Part shown: positions 1 to 8,491 of the stretch, piece after piece
Layout: each line of letters opens with the position of its first letter
How positions within the stretch are numbered: the first letter of the stretch is position 1
From: JADGGM01 sp035277485
GTDB taxonomy: Bacteria; Gemmatimonadota; Gemmatimonadetes; Gemmatimonadales; Gemmatimonadaceae
Length of the DNA stretch: 64,000 nt
Assembly (NCBI GenBank): GCA_035277485.1
Contig: DATEKK010000109.1
Location: 62,001 to 126,000, forward strand
Direction of reading: 5' to 3'
Made by a program: the position numbers and the translations under genes
The notes under the pieces: model-generated
Told to the model about the DNA's origin: nothing
The model's database searches: none
The model's input: only the letters and a program-made list of their open reading frames with translations

Positions 1-2
1 CG

Positions 3-509
3 TTCGGTCACTGCGAGCGCGTGGCGAAGTACGCGATCGAAGTGGCGCGCGCGCTGGATCTCGACGAAGCGCAGCAGACCACCGTCCGGTTAGGCGCGTA
101 TCTGCACGATCTGGGCAAGGTACGCGTCCCGCATGAAATTCTGAACAAGGCGGGCCCGCTCACCGCCGACGAATTCGCCATCATGCAGATGCACCCCGTG
201 TGGGGGCTCGAGCTGCTGGCGACGGTGGAATTCCCGTGGGACCTCAAGCCGATCATCCGGTGGCACCACGAGAAGTACGATGGATCGGGTTATCCCGATC
301 GGCTGCGCGGTGAGGAGATTCCGCTCTCGGCGCAAATCATCTGCATCGTCGATGTCTTCGATGCGCTCACGACCACGCGCAGTTATCGCGGCGCGCTGCC
401 GCTCGACGAAGCGTTGCGCCGCATGCGCGAGTCGCGGGGATGGTGGCGGCCCGATGTCTACAACGCGTTCATGCGAACGGTCGCCCTCGGAGACAAACCC
501 GCTGCCTGA
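3..509 (+). CDS. HD-GYP domain phosphodiesterase (5' truncated by window edge)
   Basis: The reading frame is open from the first bases (F-G-H-C-E-R-V-A) to TGA at 507-509, so only the C-terminal 168 residues are present. The HD dyad is visible in HDLGK, and the GYP signature in HHEKYDGSGYP, followed by IVDVFDALTT, the usual third metal-binding block. These are the hallmarks of HD-GYP enzymes, which hydrolyse cyclic di-GMP in the cytoplasm. The initial G-H-C-E-R-V-A matches the first histidine of the HD superfamily (usually H-S-x-R-V-A), here with Cys after His. The N-terminal part, probably a receiver or sensor domain, lies outside the window. A strong hairpin follows the stop codon. Confidence 0.9.
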   Translation, partial: FGHCERVAKYAIEVARALDLDEAQQTTVRLGAYLHDLGKVRVPHEILNKAGPLTADEFAIMQMHPVWGLELLATVEFPWDLKPIIRWHHEKYDGSGYPDRLRGEEIPLSAQIICIVDVFDALTTTRSYRGALPLDEALRRMRESRGWWRPDVYNAFMRTVALGDKPAA

Positions 510-515
510 TGCCAA

Positions 516-548
516 AACCCCCATGCCCAACGATCGGGCATGGGGGTT
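516..548. terminator. Bidirectional intrinsic terminator
   Basis: A perfect 13-bp stem (516-528 with 536-548) surrounds a 7-nt loop. It sits 7 nt after the HD-GYP stop codon and 80 nt from the stop of the convergent minus-strand gene at 630. The A-run before the left arm gives a U-rich tail for minus-strand transcripts. The T-run on the plus side is short, so plus-strand termination may be weaker. Confidence 0.75.
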
Positions 549-629
549 CTGACACCAGCGGACGCGCAGGGCGCCCCCGGAGCGCCCCCCGGGTCCGCTG
601 GACTGGTCCGGGCAGGCGATCGAGAAGCG

Positions 630-1061
630 TCAGTGGCTAGTCGTATCGTGCGGCATGCTCGACGAGTCACTCTTCACCGTGAAGCTCAGGTTCAGAGCCT
701 TCAGCACGTCGTTGATGTCCGTGCTCGTGATGTTCTTCTGCTGACGGATGCACTGGACACCCTGTTCCGTCTTTGCACTCCACACGCCATCGGCCGAACC
801 AGCATCACAGCCATTCGAATTGATGGCTTTCTGAAGCTGTTTCACCTGGTCGCTCGTGAGGCCAGGATTCTTCGCGGCCTGCAGCGGCGTACCGAGTTTG
901 CCGTACGACGTGTCCTGAGTGACCTTGCCGGTCGTGTCCATCTTGGTGGTCGTGTCCATCCGAGTCGTCGTGTCGTGCGTCGGTGGTGTCGTTTGCTGCG
1001 CGAACGCCAGCGCGGGGACCAGCGCGAGCGAGCAAACGAGCGCGGTGATCTTCCGGATCAT
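630..1061 (-). CDS. Secreted peptidoglycan-binding-like small protein
   Basis: The 143-residue protein starts at ATG 1061-1059, chosen because a textbook AGGAGG lies 9 nt upstream and a Sec signal peptide begins there (MIRKITALVCSLALVPALAFA, cleavage near residue 21). The mature part starts with a Thr/Asp-rich linker with D-T-T-x-M-D-T-T repeats. It continues into one domain of about 60 residues (residues 65-125) with L-Q-x-A-I-N and D-G-V-W-S-x-K-T-E, which resembles the PG_binding_1 fold, though the usual F/W-G-x-x-T is imperfect. Two cysteines in this domain could form a disulphide. A periplasmic or surface role is inferred; no enzyme domain is attached. A longer in-frame extension upstream to 1157 has no signal peptide at its start and is rejected. 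Confidence 0.7.
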   Translation of the reverse strand: MIRKITALVCSLALVPALAFAQQTTPPTHDTTTRMDTTTKMDTTGKVTQDTSYGKLGTPLQAAKNPGLTSDQVKQLQKAINSNGCDAGSADGVWSAKTEQGVQCIRQQKNITSTDINDVLKALNLSFTVKSDSSSMPHDTTSH

Positions 1062-1250
1062 AAGTAAACCTCCTGAAGCATCTGCATTGATCGATCGCCT
1101 TCCGTGGTGCTCGTCGCTGAAGTGCGCGAGTCCGGGGCGCACGAAGCACAGAAGCAAGCTATGGACCGATGGATCGGCGCGACGCCGGGATGATCACGCA
1201 CGCATCGATGATTGTGTGACTCTAATTCCGCGACGCGATCCGGCACTCGC

Positions 1251-1868
1251 TCAGAGTGAGAATCGTGTAATGAATCGCGTGTTGGGCGTGACCGACGCGC
1301 GCACTGCGCGATGTGTTCGGCGCGACCCGCTGTCGTCTTTGGCGGGAGACACGTACTCGCTTGGATAGTAAAAACGGAACGCGACCTTGTCGCACTGAAT
1401 GACGGCGAATGGATCGCCGCGCTCGATCAGTTTTTCGTAATCTTCGCGGCTTGGTTGACAGCTGTACGCTTCGGGCCCGCCGGCGGCGCAATACTGTGGA
1501 TCGTCGGTGAGGCACGTGGCCGGGGTGTGCGTGTGCAGCTCCGGCGTGCCCGCGTGGCAGGCGAAGGACACGTGGTTAGGCGAGGCGGCGTCGACGTGCG
1601 CGGGTCGCACCTCGAGCACGTGAAAGATGCTGTCGACTTTGGTCGGCGAGATCACGCGCGCGACGATGCGCGCACGCCGAACACAATACGCCCGCTCCGG
1701 TTGCGCGGAATCCTCGCGCCATGCGGCGCGCAGCATGGCGCGCGCGCTGTCTTCCATCACGCCGAACCGCACGACTTGCGCGTGCGCTCCGCCGGCGGCG
1801 CAGCACGCGGCGATGAATGCCCAACGGAGTGCGCGGGGCGTCAGGAGCGGGAGCCGGAGTCTCATCAC
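1251..1868 (-). CDS. Secreted protein with JAMM-like HxH motif, function unknown
   Basis: This 205-residue protein has an N-terminal signal peptide with an A-x-A cleavage site near residue 30 (GGAHAQ). The central block contains R-A-R-I-V-A-R-V-I-S-P, then L-H-T-H-T-P-A-T-C-L-T-D-D. The H-x-H followed by Pro and acidic residues recalls the JAB1/MPN metallopeptidase motif, but the usual S-x-x-D spacing is not matched. Six cysteines in the mature part suggest disulphides. It is the last gene of a minus-strand cluster: its start (ATG 1865, or GTG 1868) overlaps the TGA of the S9 peptidase, so the two are probably translationally coupled and may share a role in processing extracellular or periplasmic peptides. 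The family assignment is tentative. Confidence 0.55.
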   Translation of the reverse strand: MMRLRLPLLTPRALRWAFIAACCAAGGAHAQVVRFGVMEDSARAMLRAAWREDSAQPERAYCVRRARIVARVISPTKVDSIFHVLEVRPAHVDAASPNHVSFACHAGTPELHTHTPATCLTDDPQYCAAGGPEAYSCQPSREDYEKLIERGDPFAVIQCDKVAFRFYYPSEYVSPAKDDSGSRRTHRAVRASVTPNTRFITRFSL

Positions 1869-3853
1869 TTGCGCTCGGGCGTTGCGGGAGCGAGCTCGCG
1901 CAACAGAAACGCAGCAATGCGCCGATACGCGAGCACTCGGTTAGACGTCTTGCGAAGCCCGTGCCCTTCGTCCGGATAGCGGAGATACTCGACGGTACCG
2001 CCGTGCGCGCGAATCGCCCTGACGAGCTGATCGGCCTCCGCGACTGGATCACGCGGATCGTTCGCGCCGTGAATCACCATGAGCGGCGCGCGAATGCTGT
2101 CGACGTGCGAGATGGGCGAGATGTCCACGAGGAATTGGTGGTCGGTGCTGTCGTCGACGTTGCCGTATTCGACGCGATCGGTGGCCTTGAGGCTCGGCGA
2201 TGCGGTCGCGAGCGCGGTGATCCAGTTGGACACACCGGCGATGCCGACGCCGGCCTTGAAGCGACCCGGGAGCAAGGTCAGCGCCGCAAACGCCATGAAT
2301 CCGCCATACGAGCCGCCGTAGACGCCGGCGCGCGATGTGTCCGCCAGTCGATTGCGAGCGAGCCAATCCATGGCGCCGGCCATGTCGCGCACCGCGTCCA
2401 TGCGGCGGCGTCCGTCGTCGAGCTGGGTGAACTGGCGGCCGTATCCCGTGGAACCGCGGTAGTCCAGGTCGAGCACCGCGATGCCTCGCGTTAGGAGAAA
2501 CTGGAACAGCGGCTGGTACGTCGCGGTGGCGTGACTCGACGGGCCGCCGTGGAGCGCGAGCAGGACCGGCGGTTTGCGCTTGCCGGCCTCTGGCGGCAGG
2601 TAGAGCAGGCCGTGAATCGTGTCGCCGTCCCAGCTCGGAAACGACACCGCGCGAGGCTCGACGAACTCGTCGGCGTCGAGGCCGGCCGTGGCCGACCTCG
2701 TGGCGCGCGTTAGGCGGTGTTTCGCGACGTCGTAGAGGTAGATGTCGCCCGCCAGTTGGGCGCCGGCGGCGCGGATCACGAGCACGCTCGCGTGCGGCGC
2801 CCAGACAATGTCGTATCGTCCGTTAGGTAGCGGCGGCTGCTGCTCCGTGCCGGAACCCTGGAGGTCGAGCAGGTGCAGGACGCTCGCGCCGTTCGCCTCC
2901 TCCGTCCAGGCGAGCCACCGGCCGTCGCCCGACAACGACACGTCATCCACGGGATGGCGGCTCGCGCCGATCCACGTGAGCGCGCGCTGCGTCGTGTCGT
3001 AGTACGCGAGGCCCGCGACATCGCGGCCATCGTCGGTGGCGAGATAGAAACCGCGGCCATCGGGCGACCACGAGATGCCGCTGAACGATGCCGCGCTGTC
3101 CGGTGCGAAGAGCGTGTCGAGCGCGCCGGTCGCCAGGTCGAGCAGATAGAGATCGTTGGTCGTCTCGCCGCGCGCGCGGGACAGCACCAGCGCGTTGCCG
3201 TCGGGGCGCCACGCGGCGACGGTGACATCGCCGCTCGCCTCGTACACGCGGCGGGGCGCGGCTGGTTGCCCGTTAGGCGAAATGTCCATCGTGTAGACGT
3301 CGAAGTCGGCGCCGTCGCGCGCGGTCGACGAGTACGCGATGCGATGGCCGTCGGGCGACCAGGCGCCGAATTCGCGGAACGAGCTATCGGGCGGCAGGAG
3401 CTCGCGTTCTTCGAGACCGTCGGGCGAAATCAGGTAGTAGCCCTGTCGCTCGTCGCCGCCGCGATCGGCGGCATAGAAGATCCAACCGCCGGCAGGCGAC
3501 CATGCCTGTGCCGTGACGCCGTTCTCCGTGAACGTCAGCTGATGCGGTGCGGGCACGCCCGGAAATCCGCTGGCGACGCTCACTGCCCAGATCTGCGGGA
3601 GCCCGGTTGTGTTCGTGATGAACGAGACCTGTTCGCCGTCCGGCGACGGCGACGGGTCGCTCGCGGCGCGCACGAAGAGGAAGCGCGCAATGTCGGGCGT
3701 CTGCGAGCCGGCGAGTCCGATGTCGCCTGGTACGGGACGAGGGATATCGCTGGTGTCGGTCGTGTCGGCGGCTTGCGCGCCTGCATGCGGCGCGGCGGCG
3801 AGCAGCAGGAGTGCTGTCGCGCGCCGGGCGAACGCCGAGCGCGTCGCGCGCAC
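1865..3853 (-). CDS. S9 family serine peptidase (prolyl oligopeptidase / acylaminoacyl-peptidase type)
   Basis: The 662-residue exported protein has a signal peptide with cleavage near A-G-A-Q-A. Residues 55-390 carry beta-propeller blades with repeated S-P-D-G motifs (WSPDGH, WRPDGN, WSPDGRG), the gate of the S9 family. The C-terminal alpha/beta hydrolase has the nucleophile elbow G-G-S-Y-G-G, the aspartate in H-G-A-N-D-P-R-D, and the histidine in D-E-G-H-G. The family cleaves short peptides after proline or acylated residues, so a periplasmic peptide-degrading role is likely. The gene lies 18 nt downstream of a MarR regulator and overlaps the next gene by 3-4 nt, so a three-gene operon is likely. 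All catalytic residues are present and length is normal. Confidence 0.92.
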   Translation of the reverse strand: MRATRSAFARRATALLLLAAAPHAGAQAADTTDTSDIPRPVPGDIGLAGSQTPDIARFLFVRAASDPSPSPDGEQVSFITNTTGLPQIWAVSVASGFPGVPAPHQLTFTENGVTAQAWSPAGGWIFYAADRGGDERQGYYLISPDGLEERELLPPDSSFREFGAWSPDGHRIAYSSTARDGADFDVYTMDISPNGQPAAPRRVYEASGDVTVAAWRPDGNALVLSRARGETTNDLYLLDLATGALDTLFAPDSAASFSGISWSPDGRGFYLATDDGRDVAGLAYYDTTQRALTWIGASRHPVDDVSLSGDGRWLAWTEEANGASVLHLLDLQGSGTEQQPPLPNGRYDIVWAPHASVLVIRAAGAQLAGDIYLYDVAKHRLTRATRSATAGLDADEFVEPRAVSFPSWDGDTIHGLLYLPPEAGKRKPPVLLALHGGPSSHATATYQPLFQFLLTRGIAVLDLDYRGSTGYGRQFTQLDDGRRRMDAVRDMAGAMDWLARNRLADTSRAGVYGGSYGGFMAFAALTLLPGRFKAGVGIAGVSNWITALATASPSLKATDRVEYGNVDDSTDHQFLVDISPISHVDSIRAPLMVIHGANDPRDPVAEADQLVRAIRAHGGTVEYLRYPDEGHGLRKTSNRVLAYRRIAAFLLRELAPATPERK

Positions 3854-3871
3854 GTGGATTCCGCTACGGCG

Positions 3872-4435
3872 TCAGCGTGAGGCCGAGCGTGAGCGCCGCT
3901 GACTGCGCGACGCGCGAACCGGACCGCGCACACCGTCTTCCAGGAATAGCATGGGCGCGTCGGTGGCGCCCATCTCGCCGACGATACGGCCCAGGTGTCG
4001 CGCGAGGACGCGGCAGTCGCTGCTCGATAGATTGCGCAGAGCGCCAATCAGGCGGATCTGCGCGACCTCGGGCGACGACCGGAGCAGGGAGCGCCCGGAC
4101 GGCGTGAGTGTGAGCACGACCCGTCGCCCGTCCTCGGCCGAGCGGGTACGGGACACGAGACGCCGTCGCACGAGGCGATCGACTACGACGGACACGGAGC
4201 TCTGGTGCGTGAACGTGCGCGCGGCCAGGTCGTTGAGCGATTGGGCGGGTGCTTCCGCGAGTGCGTGGAGGACGAACAGTTGGGCGCCGCTCACGCCCAA
4301 CCGTCGCTCCGCGGCGCGCGCGGATACGCGGAGCGCCTGGACGATGCGGCGGATGGCATCGAGGGCGGCGCTGAGGTCAGCCGGGTCCTTGCGCGCGCGG
4401 CCCGAACCGGACCGGTGAATCGTATTGGTGGCCAT
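3872..4435 (-). CDS. MarR family transcriptional regulator
   Basis: The 187-residue protein has the MarR winged-helix order: a dimerisation helix (residues 20-45), the L-G-V-S-G-A-Q-L-F-V-L-H-A-L-A start of the DNA-binding domain, recognition helix T-H-Q-S-S-V-S-V-V-V-D-R-L-V, and the wing R-S-A-E-D-G-R-R-V-V-L-T-L-T. The C-terminal tail is rich in Arg and Ser and is longer than usual. MarR proteins usually repress their own operon and respond to small phenolic or peptide-like ligands. Here the gene heads a minus-strand cluster with the S9 peptidase, so it may control peptidase expression (inference). I saw no strong palindrome upstream beyond a short TAATTA at the promoter region. Confidence 0.88.
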   Translation of the reverse strand: MATNTIHRSGSGRARKDPADLSAALDAIRRIVQALRVSARAAERRLGVSGAQLFVLHALAEAPAQSLNDLAARTFTHQSSVSVVVDRLVRRRLVSRTRSAEDGRRVVLTLTPSGRSLLRSSPEVAQIRLIGALRNLSSSDCRVLARHLGRIVGEMGATDAPMLFLEDGVRGPVRASRSQRRSRSASR

Positions 4436-4644
4436 GTGCGACTAATTACGGGTGTTTGGCTCGGGGACTGCCGCCGTCGAGGAGACAAATATACGCGTCC
4501 CAACGAAGTCGGCTACGCGCGCGGCGGGCTCGGCGCGAGCGCGGCGGGCGGGTCTGGCTATCGCCGGGGACGTGCCGTTATCTTCACTGCCGGCTCGCGT
4601 CGCGAGTCTGATGGATTGCATGAAATTCCCGATCGAGGACACCC

Positions 4645-4923
4645 ATGGTCGACCGTCGCCGTCACGGCGTGCTGCTCGTGATCTGCTGGCTGCTCTCAGC
4701 GGCGCTCTTCGTGTTCCTGTTCATCACGTACAACAACACGAAGCTTTCGTACTCCATGTATTTCCCGGGCATGCCACTTTATGGCGCGATGACGTGGTGG
4801 TTTTTCTTCACGATCCCCTTGATCGGATGGACGTGGGGATTCTTCAACGATCTCAAGGACTCGATCGAGCCCGAGGCGCGAAAAGGACGAGCGGCGCCGA
4901 GCGCGAAAGACGAGCATCGATAG
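4645..4923 (+). CDS. Small two-helix membrane protein, unknown
   Basis: A 92-residue protein begins at ATG 4645 with GAGGA 8 nt upstream. It has two predicted membrane segments: residues 8-27 (V-L-L-V-I-C-W-L-L-S-A-A-L-F-V-F-L-F) and residues 48-66 (W-W-F-F-F-T-I-P-L-I-G-W-T-W-G-F-F). A charged cytoplasmic tail is rich in Lys, Arg and Glu. I do not recognise the family. It stands alone, diverges from the MarR operon, and is closed by a strong intrinsic terminator, so it is probably a monocistronic unit. Confidence 0.65.
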   Translation: MVDRRRHGVLLVICWLLSAALFVFLFITYNNTKLSYSMYFPGMPLYGAMTWWFFFTIPLIGWTWGFFNDLKDSIEPEARKGRAAPSAKDEHR

Positions 4924-4941
4924 CGCAACGTCGATGCATGG

Positions 4942-4969
4942 GAGCCCGGCGAAAGCCGGGCTCTTTTTT
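4942..4969 (+). terminator. Intrinsic terminator with GAAA tetraloop
   Basis: A perfect 9-bp GC-rich stem (4942-4950 with 4955-4963) is capped by a GAAA loop and followed by six T residues. It ends the transcript of the small membrane protein. Confidence 0.93.
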
Positions 4970-5059
4970 CTGGTCGGACAGAGCTGGGCGGAGCCGGACA
5001 AGGCCGGATCTTTTTCCCCCGAGGCGTGCGTCCGCTCTCAAGAACCGCCGACGCAGTAT

Positions 5060-5075
5060 GTAAGTGGTTACTTGC
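5060..5075. promoter_or_regulatory. Candidate TetR operator
   Basis: An imperfect inverted repeat GTAAGT-GGTT-ACTTGC (arms match at 5 of 6 positions, inner AAGT/ACTT perfect) lies 35 nt before the TetR start codon. TetR repressors of RND pumps usually bind such palindromes over their own promoter. The assignment is by position and symmetry only. Confidence 0.5.
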
Positions 5076-5109
5076 TTTGCCGAATGGCGCTGGGTAGGCT
5101 TCCGGCCCT

Positions 5110-5703
5110 ATGGACATACGTGAACGGTTGTTGGGCGCGGCCGCCCAGGTATATGCCGAAGCCGGTTATCGGGGCGCGACCACTCGACGCATCGCGCAAC
5201 AGGCCGGGGTCAGCGAGATCACGCTCTTCCGGCAGTTCGGATCTAAGGAAGCGCTGATGCTCGAGGCGCTCACCGCGGCGAGTCGGACGGCGGTGTTGGC
5301 GCTGCCGGAGGAGCCAGCGGATCCCGTGCGGGAGCTCACCGAGTGGAGTCGCGGGCGATTCGAGACGCTGTTCCGGATCCGCTCGCTGCTCCGAAAGGTG
5401 ATGTCGGAGGTGGAGGAGCATCCCGAAATCATCGATTGCGCGAAGAGCTATCCGCGGCACCCCGTGAGCTTTCTGGAGCAGTACGTGCGGCGGCTTCAGG
5501 CGCGCGGTTGGGCGGCCGACGACATCAACCCGAAGATCGCGGCGGCGATGTTGGTCGGCGCGATTTTCACGGAGGCAATGGTGCGGGACATGATACCGGA
5601 GGTGTACTCGTACGGGATCGAGGAGGCGCTGGACGGCTACGTGCGGATGTTCCTGCGTGCGATCGGTTGCGAGGCGGGCTCGATCGCAACGAGGCAGCCG
5701 TGA
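5110..5703 (+). CDS. TetR family regulator of the adjacent efflux operon
   Basis: The 197-residue protein shows the TetR N-terminal helix-turn-helix: I-R-E-R-L-L-G-A-A-A-Q-V-Y-A-E-A-G-Y-R-G-A-T-T-R-R-I-A-Q-Q-A-G-V-S-E-I-T, then L-F-R-Q-F-G-S-K-E-A-L. The remaining 150 residues form the variable ligand-binding helical domain. It is the first gene of an operon: its TGA overlaps the GTG start of the TolC-like gene. By analogy with AcrR/MtrR-type systems it probably represses the pump until a toxic ligand binds. Confidence 0.92.
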   Translation: MDIRERLLGAAAQVYAEAGYRGATTRRIAQQAGVSEITLFRQFGSKEALMLEALTAASRTAVLALPEEPADPVRELTEWSRGRFETLFRIRSLLRKVMSEVEEHPEIIDCAKSYPRHPVSFLEQYVRRLQARGWAADDINPKIAAAMLVGAIFTEAMVRDMIPEVYSYGIEEALDGYVRMFLRAIGCEAGSIATRQP

Positions 5704-7334
5704 GCGCGCGGCGGCACGCGGTTGCGTCGCTGTGCGGCGCGGCGCTGGCGGTCGCGGCGGCGCTTCCGTTAGGCGCGCAAGCGGCGGATTCGACCCGGCG
5801 CATGTCGCTGGACGACGCGCTCAATCTGGCCGAGTCGCGCAGCGAGGACATCGCGATCGCTGAGGCGGGGGTGGAGCGCGCGCGCGGGCAGGAGGTGAAG
5901 GCGCACAGCGGGTACTGGCCGCAGATCACGGGGTCGCTGTCGTACACGCGCACCTTGAAGTCGATCTTCCAGGGGCTCGGGACGGACACCACGGGCGCCC
6001 CGCCGTCCTGCGATTCGTTTCACCCGAATCCCTCAGCCACGCTGGATCAGCGGGTGGCGCTCCTCGAGCAGGCGTTGGGCTGCGCGCCTTCGTCGGGCAA
6101 TCTGTTCAGCTCCTTCTCGAGCGTCGGCTTTGGCTCGGCCAACCAATACACGCTCGGCTTGCAGCTCACGCAGAACCTCTTCTCCGGCGGGCGTGTGGGC
6201 GCGCAGGTGACACAGGCGGGCGCCCAACGGGAGACGGCCGAGATCGGCCTAACGGCGGCGCGGGCACAGCTCGTCTTGCAGGTGACGCAGGCGTACTACG
6301 ACGCGGCGCTGAGCGACCGGCTGCTCGAGATCGCGGTGGCGACGCTGGCGCAGGCGGACACCACGCTCGCGCAGACGCGCGTGGCGAAGAACGTGGGCAA
6401 CCAGCCGGAATTCGATTTGCTGCGCGCGCAGGTGACGCGGGACAACCAGGTGCCGGTGGTGATCCAGCGCCGGTCGAGCCGCGACCTGGCGTATCTGCGG
6501 CTCAAGCAAGCGCTCGATCTTCCGTTAGACGAACAGGTGGTCCTCACGACGACGTTAGGCGACACGAGCTCGGCGGTCTCGTCGCGGCTGGCGGCGCTGC
6601 TCGCGTCCACGCCGGATACCGTGTCGACCCAGCGTGCGCCCGTGCGCGAGGCCGATCAGGCCGTCGAGGCGGATCGCGCCGCCGTCAAGGTGGCCAGAGC
6701 GCAGCGCATCCCGACGCTCACGGTATCGTCGCAGTTCGGGCGCGAGGCGTTCCCCAATAGCGGCTTTCCGGAGTGGAGCCAGTTCCGCTCCAACTGGACG
6801 GTGACCGGCGGGATCCAGGTGCCGCTGTTCACCGGCGGGTCGATTCACGGCGATGAAATGGTGGCGGAGGCAAACCTGCGCGAGTCGCAAGCGCGGCAGC
6901 GGCAGACGCGCCAGTTGGCGGCGCTCGACACACGCGATGCGGTGTCGCAGCTCGAGGCGGCGCAGGCGCAGTTCGTGGCGAGTGAGGGAACGGTCGAACA
7001 GGCCGTGAAGGCGTACCAGATCGCTGAGGTGCGGTATCGCGAGGGCATCTCGCCGCAGACGGAGCTGTCCGATTCGCGCATCTCGCTGCAGCAGGCGCAG
7101 GCGAATCGTGCGCAGGCCGCGCGCGATCTGCAGGTGGCGCGCGTGCGGGTTGCGCTCCTGCACGACCTCCCGATTTCGACAACCGCCGCGCCCGGGGCGC
7201 CGACGATGACGAACACGATGCAGCAGCCGGCGCCGCCCTTGACGATCCCGCCGGTTCAGACGGTGACGCCGACGCAACCGACTCCCGGTGTGCTGACGAA
7301 CACGTCGTCCAATCCATCCGGGGTGACGCCATGA
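5700..7334 (+). CDS. TolC-family outer-membrane efflux protein
   Basis: The start is GTG 5700, overlapping the TetR stop as GTGA; it gives 544 residues with a signal peptide (cleavage after LPLGAQA). The frame is open much further upstream, but that stretch only shadows the TetR gene. Two outer-membrane efflux repeats are visible: one begins with M-S-L-D-D-A-L-N-L-A-E-S-R, and the second follows near residue 300 with V-R-E-A-D-Q-A-V-E-A-D. Long Ala/Gln-rich coiled coils match the periplasmic tunnel helices. The tail is a Pro/Thr-rich low-complexity stretch of about 45 residues, longer than in TolC. It should form the outer-membrane exit duct for the RND pump encoded next. Confidence 0.92.
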   Translation: MSARRHAVASLCGAALAVAAALPLGAQAADSTRRMSLDDALNLAESRSEDIAIAEAGVERARGQEVKAHSGYWPQITGSLSYTRTLKSIFQGLGTDTTGAPPSCDSFHPNPSATLDQRVALLEQALGCAPSSGNLFSSFSSVGFGSANQYTLGLQLTQNLFSGGRVGAQVTQAGAQRETAEIGLTAARAQLVLQVTQAYYDAALSDRLLEIAVATLAQADTTLAQTRVAKNVGNQPEFDLLRAQVTRDNQVPVVIQRRSSRDLAYLRLKQALDLPLDEQVVLTTTLGDTSSAVSSRLAALLASTPDTVSTQRAPVREADQAVEADRAAVKVARAQRIPTLTVSSQFGREAFPNSGFPEWSQFRSNWTVTGGIQVPLFTGGSIHGDEMVAEANLRESQARQRQTRQLAALDTRDAVSQLEAAQAQFVASEGTVEQAVKAYQIAEVRYREGISPQTELSDSRISLQQAQANRAQAARDLQVARVRVALLHDLPISTTAAPGAPTMTNTMQQPAPPLTIPPVQTVTPTQPTPGVLTNTSSNPSGVTP

Positions 7335-8470
7335 CGCGGCGTGTGGCTGGTGGGTTCCGTTGGGCAGTGCGTTGGGCGGCGATCGGGGCGGTTATCGCGG
7401 GTGCGGGCGCGTGTCGCGGCAAGAACGCATCCCAGGCAGCCGCGGCGCCGGCGGCGGTCGATGTCGGGCGCGAGAACATCGCGGTCGCCATGATGGATCA
7501 GCTGCAGAGCGGCCCGCCGATTTCGGGGACGCTCGAAGCGCGACAAACCGCCACGCTGCGCGCCGAGGTCGCCGGGCCGGTGCTGCAAACGTACGTGGAT
7601 CGCGGGCAGTCCGTTAGGCGCGGACAGCTGCTGGCGCGCATCGATGACACGGCGCTTCGCCAAGCCGCGTTGTCGGCACAGTCCGGTGCGCGCTCGGCCA
7701 AGCTGGCGCTCGACAACGCGCAGCGGAACTTCGATCGGTCGACCGCGCTGGAGAAGGCCGGCGCGATCGCGCAGCGCGATCTAGAGGCGTCCGAGAGCGA
7801 GCTCGCGTCCGCGTCGGCGGCGAACGACGACGCGCAGGCGCGCCTCACGCAGGCGCAGCAGACGCTGGACAAGACGTTCATTCGCGCGCCGTTCGGCGGG
7901 CAGGTGAGCGACCGCCAGGTGAGCGCGGGCGACGTCGTGCAGCCGGGCACGGCGCTGCTCACGGTGATCGATCCGGCGAGCATGCGGCTCGAGGCATCGG
8001 TGCCGTCGGAGCAGATCGCGTCGATCAAGCGGGACGCGCCGGTGCGGTTCTCGGTGTCGGGGTATCCGGGGCGGACGTTCGTCGGGCACATCGAGTTCGT
8101 GAGTCCCGCCGCGGATCCGGTGACGCGGCAGATCAAGATCGACGTCACGATTCCTAACGAACGGAGCGACCTCGTCGCGGGGTTGTTCGCACAGGGGCGG
8201 GTCGCATCGGAAACGCGGACGGCGCTCGTGGCGCCGGTGGGCGCCGTGGATCAGCGGGGTGTGACGCCCGCGGTGCTGCGGGTCAAGGGCGGACGCGCCG
8301 AGCGCGTGAACGTCCAGTTAGGCATCCGCGACGACGTGCGCGGGTTGTACGAGGTGACGGCGGGGCTCACTGCCGGCGACACGCTGCTGGTGGGCGCGGC
8401 TCAGGGCATCACGCCGGGCACGCCGGTCAAGGTGATGATGTCGTCGGACTCGACGACGGCTGAGCGTTAG
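7331..8470 (+). CDS. RND efflux periplasmic adaptor (membrane fusion) lipoprotein
   Basis: The 379-residue protein begins at ATG 7331, overlapping the TolC-like stop by ATGA. Its signal sequence ends in A-G-A-C, a plausible lipobox, so it is probably anchored to the inner membrane by lipid. The order is typical: a biotinyl-lipoyl half (T-L-R-A-E-V-A-G-P-V-L-Q-T-Y-V-D-R-G-Q-S-V), an alpha hairpin rich in Ala/Gln/Ser, the second lipoyl half (I-R-A-P-F-G-G-Q-V-S), then beta-barrel and membrane-proximal domains. It links the RND protein to the TolC-like channel. The TAG stop codon is supplied by a copy of the GTTAGGC word (8466-8472). Confidence 0.93.
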   Translation: MTRRVAGGFRWAVRWAAIGAVIAGAGACRGKNASQAAAAPAAVDVGRENIAVAMMDQLQSGPPISGTLEARQTATLRAEVAGPVLQTYVDRGQSVRRGQLLARIDDTALRQAALSAQSGARSAKLALDNAQRNFDRSTALEKAGAIAQRDLEASESELASASAANDDAQARLTQAQQTLDKTFIRAPFGGQVSDRQVSAGDVVQPGTALLTVIDPASMRLEASVPSEQIASIKRDAPVRFSVSGYPGRTFVGHIEFVSPAADPVTRQIKIDVTIPNERSDLVAGLFAQGRVASETRTALVAPVGAVDQRGVTPAVLRVKGGRAERVNVQLGIRDDVRGLYEVTAGLTAGDTLLVGAAQGITPGTPVKVMMSSDSTTAER

Positions 8471-8491
8471 GCGCGCGGGGGGGGACGAGCC

